Of a DNA stretch of 8,029 nt, positions 5,568-8,029 are shown piece after piece (positions within the stretch are counted from its first letter, which is position 1; each line of letters opens with the position of its first letter). The position numbers and the translations under genes are program-made. The DNA is taken from NCBI GenBank assembly GCA_945863085.1, contig CAMBCD010000116.1, positions 1-8,029 of the forward strand, in the 5' to 3' direction. A model generated the notes under the pieces. That model did no database searches and had not been told where the DNA came from. It saw only the letters and a list, made by a program, of their open reading frames with translations. This DNA comes from Bordetella parapertussis. GTDB taxonomy: Bacteria > Pseudomonadota > Gammaproteobacteria > Burkholderiales > SG8-41.

Positions 5568-5573
5568 TTCCTT
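5568..5573 (-). promoter_or_regulatory. Ribosome binding site of the dehydrogenase gene
   Basis: The minus strand reads AAGGAA five bases before the ATG at 5562. This selects 5562 over in-frame ATGs farther upstream, one of them at 5736, inside the divergent hydrolase gene. Confidence 0.8.
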
Positions 5574-5654
5574 GTGTGTGGCTGAAATAAAAGTGGATCA
5601 GGGAGTCATTCGGGCTGGGGGGCATGCGCTGAGTCCAGCATGTCTTGCGCTTCA

Positions 5655-5683
5655 TTGCATTTTGAAACACCAAGATAAACAAT
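5655..5683 (+). promoter_or_regulatory. Weak candidate promoter of the hydrolase gene
   Basis: TTGCAT (5655-5660) and AACAAT (5678-5683) are 17 bases apart, each two mismatches from consensus, in the more AT-rich part of the 154-base divergent spacer. The predicted start near 5690 would leave a leader of about 27 bases. I saw no clear promoter for the minus-strand gene in the same spacer. Confidence 0.3.
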
Positions 5684-5705
5684 GCTCCGCTAACAAGCAA
5701 CCGCC

Positions 5706-5711
5706 GAGGAG
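5706..5711 (+). promoter_or_regulatory. Ribosome binding site of the hydrolase gene
   Basis: GAGGAG lies five bases before the ATG at 5717. This favours 5717 over the in-frame ATG at 5735. Confidence 0.75.
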
Positions 5712-5716
5712 CAGTC

Positions 5717-6685
5717 ATGACCGGTTTGAAAATCATGGCGGCAGCGACCGCCGCCGACTACCTGCGGGATCCGACTGGCTGGGGCAGTGCGGAGGTGGCC
5801 GCACATTTTCCTGGATTTGAACATGTCGACGTGCGCACCGGCGGTGCCGTCATCCGGCTGCGGCATGGCGGTTCGGGCCCGCCGCTGCTGCTGGTCCACG
5901 GCAATCCGCAAAACCATAGCTGCTGGTACAAAATCGCGGCGCGCCTGGCGCAGCATTACCACGTGATCCTGCCCGACCTGCGCGGTTACGGCGACAGCTC
6001 GCTGCCGGACGCGGGGCCGGACAATGTCAATTTCAGTTTTCGCTCAATGGCGCAGGACCTGGTCGATCTGATGGACCAGTTCGGTTACGAACATTTTTTC
6101 GTCGCCGGGCATGACCGCGGCGGACGCACGGTGCACCGGCTGTGCATGGACCATCCGCAGCGCATCCTCAAGGTGTGCCTGATGGACATCATTCCCAACC
6201 ACTATGTGTGGAACAACATCACCAAGGCCTGGGCGGTCGGCACCTGGCACTGGGCGTTCATGGCGCAGCCGGAACCTTTCCCTGAACGCCTGATCAGCGC
6301 GGTGCCGGCGGAGTATTTCATCAAGAGCCGCATGCTGATCCGCGGCGGTACCGGCCTCGGTTTTCTGACCGATACCGCGATGGCGGAATACATCCGCTGC
6401 TACACGCTGAAAACCATCACCGGTTCCTGCCGCGATTACCGGGCGACGGCGACCTGCGATTTCGCGATGGATACCGCTGACAAGGATAAAAAGCTCGAAA
6501 TGCCGCTGATGCTGTTGTGGGGCGCACGCGGCCATTCGCCGGAGCGCGCGCAGAAATTCGCCGACATCTGGCGCAACTATGCTTCGAACATCGTCAGGAC
6601 GGATCCCCTGGATTGCGGCCATTACATGCAGGAGGAGATGCCGGACCGCATCCATGACCATTTCAGGAGTTTTTTTACGGCCTGA
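5717..6685 (+). CDS. Alpha/beta hydrolase, haloacetate (fluoroacetate) dehalogenase-like
   Basis: The 322-residue protein has the alpha/beta hydrolase core plus cap. Fluoroacetate dehalogenases hydrolyse haloacetates to glycolate and halide through an Asp ester intermediate. All the residues I know from the Rhodopseudomonas enzyme have counterparts: nucleophile Asp133 in GHDRGGRT (Asp110 there), carboxylate-binding Arg134 and Arg137 (Arg111, Arg114), acid Asp157 in MDIIP (Asp134), halide-pocket His178 and Trp179 in TWHWAF (His155, Trp156), Tyr241 in GSCRDYRA (Tyr219) and base His302 in CGHYM (His280). One difference is HGNPQN (61-66), with Asn63 where that enzyme has Phe in HGFPQN. Asn at this spot is a halide-stabilising residue in haloalkane dehalogenases such as LinB. 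The N-terminus is about 25 residues longer than usual before FPGFEH. Epoxide hydrolases also use Asp but lack this Arg/His-Trp/Tyr set. No signal peptide is seen, so it is probably cytosolic. It is divergent from the dehydrogenase gene; the MOSC gene follows after 38 bases. Confidence 0.88.
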   Translation: MTGLKIMAAATAADYLRDPTGWGSAEVAAHFPGFEHVDVRTGGAVIRLRHGGSGPPLLLVHGNPQNHSCWYKIAARLAQHYHVILPDLRGYGDSSLPDAGPDNVNFSFRSMAQDLVDLMDQFGYEHFFVAGHDRGGRTVHRLCMDHPQRILKVCLMDIIPNHYVWNNITKAWAVGTWHWAFMAQPEPFPERLISAVPAEYFIKSRMLIRGGTGLGFLTDTAMAEYIRCYTLKTITGSCRDYRATATCDFAMDTADKDKKLEMPLMLLWGARGHSPERAQKFADIWRNYASNIVRTDPLDCGHYMQEEMPDRIHDHFRSFFTA

Positions 6686-6723
6686 GCCGGTTTGCCGCGA
6701 AGCGTCGCGTAGAATGGGCGCAT

Positions 6724-7515
6724 ATGCCCCGCATCGTCGCCCTCTACCGTTACCCGCTCAAGGGCTTCACGCCAGAACATTGCAACTCGCTGACCGTGCT
6801 GCCTGAAGGCCGTGTTGCGGGTGACCGTGTGCTCGCCCTCCGTTTTGCCAATGCGCCGGTGGCCGACGACCAGTGGTGCCGCAAGTACGAAGGCATCGTG
6901 CTGGCGAACACGCCGGGACTGGCGCGGCTGACCACGAAGTTTGATCACCGTGAATTGCGGTTGAAGATCGCACTGGGCAGCCAGGTGCTGGCCGATGAAA
7001 AACTCGATGATGCCGGCCGCGGCCGTCTGGTGGAGGCGCTGACTGCGTATGTGTTAAGCCTCAGGGAACACCCGCTGCGCAACCATCCCGACCGTCTGCC
7101 GCTGAAACTGATCGGTGACGGCGTCACGCCGCGTTACCAGGACAACGAGGCCGGGCAGGTGACCCTGCACAGCCGCGAGACCATCAGTTCGGCGGCCCTT
7201 GCGCTGCGCGATCCGAAACTGAGCGAACACCGCTTTCGTTCCAACATCGCGATCGAAGGCATCGAGGCCTGGGCTGAACAATCCTGGATCGGCCGCAGCA
7301 TCCGCATCGGCGGTGTCGAGTTTGACGTAGTGAAGTCCAAGGTGCGCTGCCTGGCGACGCATGCCAATCCGGTCACCGGCGAGCGTGACCTGCAGGTCAT
7401 GCAGCAGCTGATGCGATCGTTTGCGCAAAAAGAACCCGTGCTGGGCGTCGGTATGCTGACACGCGGGGCTGGCGGCGAGATCAGGGTCGGGGACGAAGTG
7501 GCGCTGATCGCGTAA
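6724..7515 (+). CDS. MOSC-domain protein (molybdenum-cofactor-binding, YcbX/mARC-like)
   Basis: The 263-residue protein has an N-terminal MOSC_N beta-barrel (about 1-95; begins IVALYRYPLKGFTPE) and a C-terminal MOSC domain (about 125-262). The EHRFRSNIAIEG block (168-179) matches the R-F-R-x-N motif of YcbX and mARC proteins. KVRCLATHANPVTGERD (206-222) holds the conserved Cys209, the expected sulfur ligand of molybdenum. Characterised relatives reduce N-hydroxylated compounds or bind sulfur-carrying Moco; the substrate here is unknown. E. coli YcbX has an extra C-terminal ferredoxin domain; this protein ends after the MOSC domain (...GDEVALIA), so it would need a separate electron donor. The ATG at 6724 begins the first strand directly and has only a weak purine-rich site (AATGGGCG). 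Spacing of 38 bases to the hydrolase and 22 bases to dadA suggests co-transcription. Confidence 0.92.
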   Translation: MPRIVALYRYPLKGFTPEHCNSLTVLPEGRVAGDRVLALRFANAPVADDQWCRKYEGIVLANTPGLARLTTKFDHRELRLKIALGSQVLADEKLDDAGRGRLVEALTAYVLSLREHPLRNHPDRLPLKLIGDGVTPRYQDNEAGQVTLHSRETISSAALALRDPKLSEHRFRSNIAIEGIEAWAEQSWIGRSIRIGGVEFDVVKSKVRCLATHANPVTGERDLQVMQQLMRSFAQKEPVLGVGMLTRGAGGEIRVGDEVALIA

Positions 7516-7537
7516 TTCACGGGCGGCGAGTGTTTTA

Positions 7538-8029
7538 ATGAAAGTGATCGTATTGGGTGCCGGCGTGGTCGGCACCACGGCGGCGTGGTTCCTGGCCAAA
7601 GCCGGGCACGAGGTCAGCGTCATCGAACGCCGGCCGGCAGCCGGACTGGAAACCAGTTTTGCCAACGGCGGACAGATTTCCGTCAGCCATGCCGAACCTT
7701 GGGCCCATCCGGGTGCGCCGCTGAAAGTTTTTAAGTGGATGTTCAGCGAAGACGCGCCGCTGCTGTTCCGGCCGCGCCTCGATCTGCGGCAATGGCAGTG
7801 GTGCCTGGAATTCCTGCGCGAATGCACACCCGCGCGCACGCGGCACAACATCCGGCAGCTGGTCAATCTCGGGCTCTACAGCCGCGGTTTGCTCCAGGAA
7901 TTGCGCGCAGAGACCGGCATCGAGTTCGATCACCTCGAACGCGGCATCCTGCATTTTTACACCAGCCAGCAGGCCTTCGATGCGGCGCAGGCACCGGCGC
8001 GCATCATGCGCGAGTTTGGTTGCGAGCTC
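7538..8029 (+). CDS. dadA: D-amino acid dehydrogenase, N-terminal part (3' truncated by window)
   Basis: DadA is a membrane-associated flavoprotein that deaminates D-amino acids (classically D-alanine) to 2-oxo acids and passes electrons to the quinone pool. The 164 codons present run open to the window edge. They begin with the FAD-binding motif VLGAGVVGTTAAWFLAKAG (5-23; Gly7, Gly9, Gly12), with Glu30 closing the second strand for the ribose. LETSFANGGQIS (37-48) follows, a DadA signature, then PWAHPGAPLKVFKWMF and RAETGIEFDHLERGILHFY. Full-length enzymes have about 410-430 residues, so roughly 60 % is missing. The start at 7538 precedes the first strand directly; upstream GGCGGCGAG is a weak ribosome binding site. 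It follows the MOSC gene by 22 bases, probably in one transcript. A related glycine/D-amino acid oxidase is possible but less likely. Confidence 0.92.
   Translation, partial: MKVIVLGAGVVGTTAAWFLAKAGHEVSVIERRPAAGLETSFANGGQISVSHAEPWAHPGAPLKVFKWMFSEDAPLLFRPRLDLRQWQWCLEFLRECTPARTRHNIRQLVNLGLYSRGLLQELRAETGIEFDHLERGILHFYTSQQAFDAAQAPARIMREFGCEL

Noticed and set aside
5563..5736. An N-terminal extension of the minus-strand dehydrogenase up to the ATG at 5736
   Set aside because: The Rossmann-type start MKLLVLPGDGIGPE follows a good ribosome binding site at 5562; the extension overlaps the hydrolase start and looks non-coding.
6044..6661. A 205-codon open frame on the minus strand inside the hydrolase gene
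   Set aside because: The plus strand carries a complete catalytic set; the antisense product looks like random GC-rich translation.
6696..6715. Small hairpin CGCGA-AGCG-TCGCG and TAGAAT before the MOSC gene as terminator or promoter
   Set aside because: The stem is only five pairs with no T-tract, and TAGAAT has no -35 partner and would leave almost no leader.
7054..7866. A 270-codon open frame on the minus strand, antisense to the MOSC gene and dadA
   Set aside because: It spans two well-recognised plus-strand genes and their spacer, and its translation has no domain or motif.
1..8029. A novel defence, mobile or biosynthetic system
   Set aside because: Every substantial gene belongs to a recognised housekeeping or catabolic family, with no integrase, transposase, nuclease, toxin or synthase, and no abrupt base-composition shift.

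Overview
The window is GC-rich bacterial chromosome (about 60 % by eye) from a Gram-negative. It encodes an outer-membrane MlaA lipoprotein with a lipobox, an NfeD/stomatin pair, GabD and DadA. The gene styles suit Pseudomonadota, probably a betaproteobacterium; this placement is inference, since no marker gene is present. There is no rRNA, tRNA, CRISPR array, insertion sequence, phage gene or toxin-antitoxin pair. Base composition is even except for short AT-rich intergenic stretches.

Layout, left to right. (1) Positions 1-95 are the C-terminal end of a gene, probably nfeD, followed by an A-tract/hairpin/T-tract terminator and then a band 7 (stomatin/paraslipin) gene with its own near-consensus promoter. 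(2) An mlaA gene faces it tail to tail, with 14 bases between the stops. (3) A 290-base divergent spacer separates mlaA from a monocistronic gabD (succinate-semialdehyde dehydrogenase). It is rich in regulatory-looking structure: an inverted repeat, a helically phased direct repeat, an extended -10 and four tandem 12-base repeats in the leader. (4) After gabD come an AT-rich stretch and a textbook terminator, and a small VOC-family gene starts 13 bases after its T-tract. (5) On the minus strand lies an isocitrate/isopropylmalate-dehydrogenase-family gene, convergent with the VOC gene. (6) Divergent from it is an alpha/beta hydrolase carrying every catalytic and halide-pocket residue I recall for fluoroacetate dehalogenase, followed by a MOSC-domain gene and the 5' part of dadA, all on the plus strand.

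The genes read as housekeeping and catabolic functions: membrane quality control and lipid asymmetry on the left; oxidation of small carbon and nitrogen compounds (GABA shunt, a hydroxy-acid dehydrogenase, D-amino acids, a possible haloacid) on the right. No multigene pathway is complete in the window. I found no convincing new multi-gene system. The items most worth checking are the gabD control region, the possible short transcript or attenuator before the VOC gene, the dehalogenase-like hydrolase and the unassigned decarboxylating dehydrogenase.
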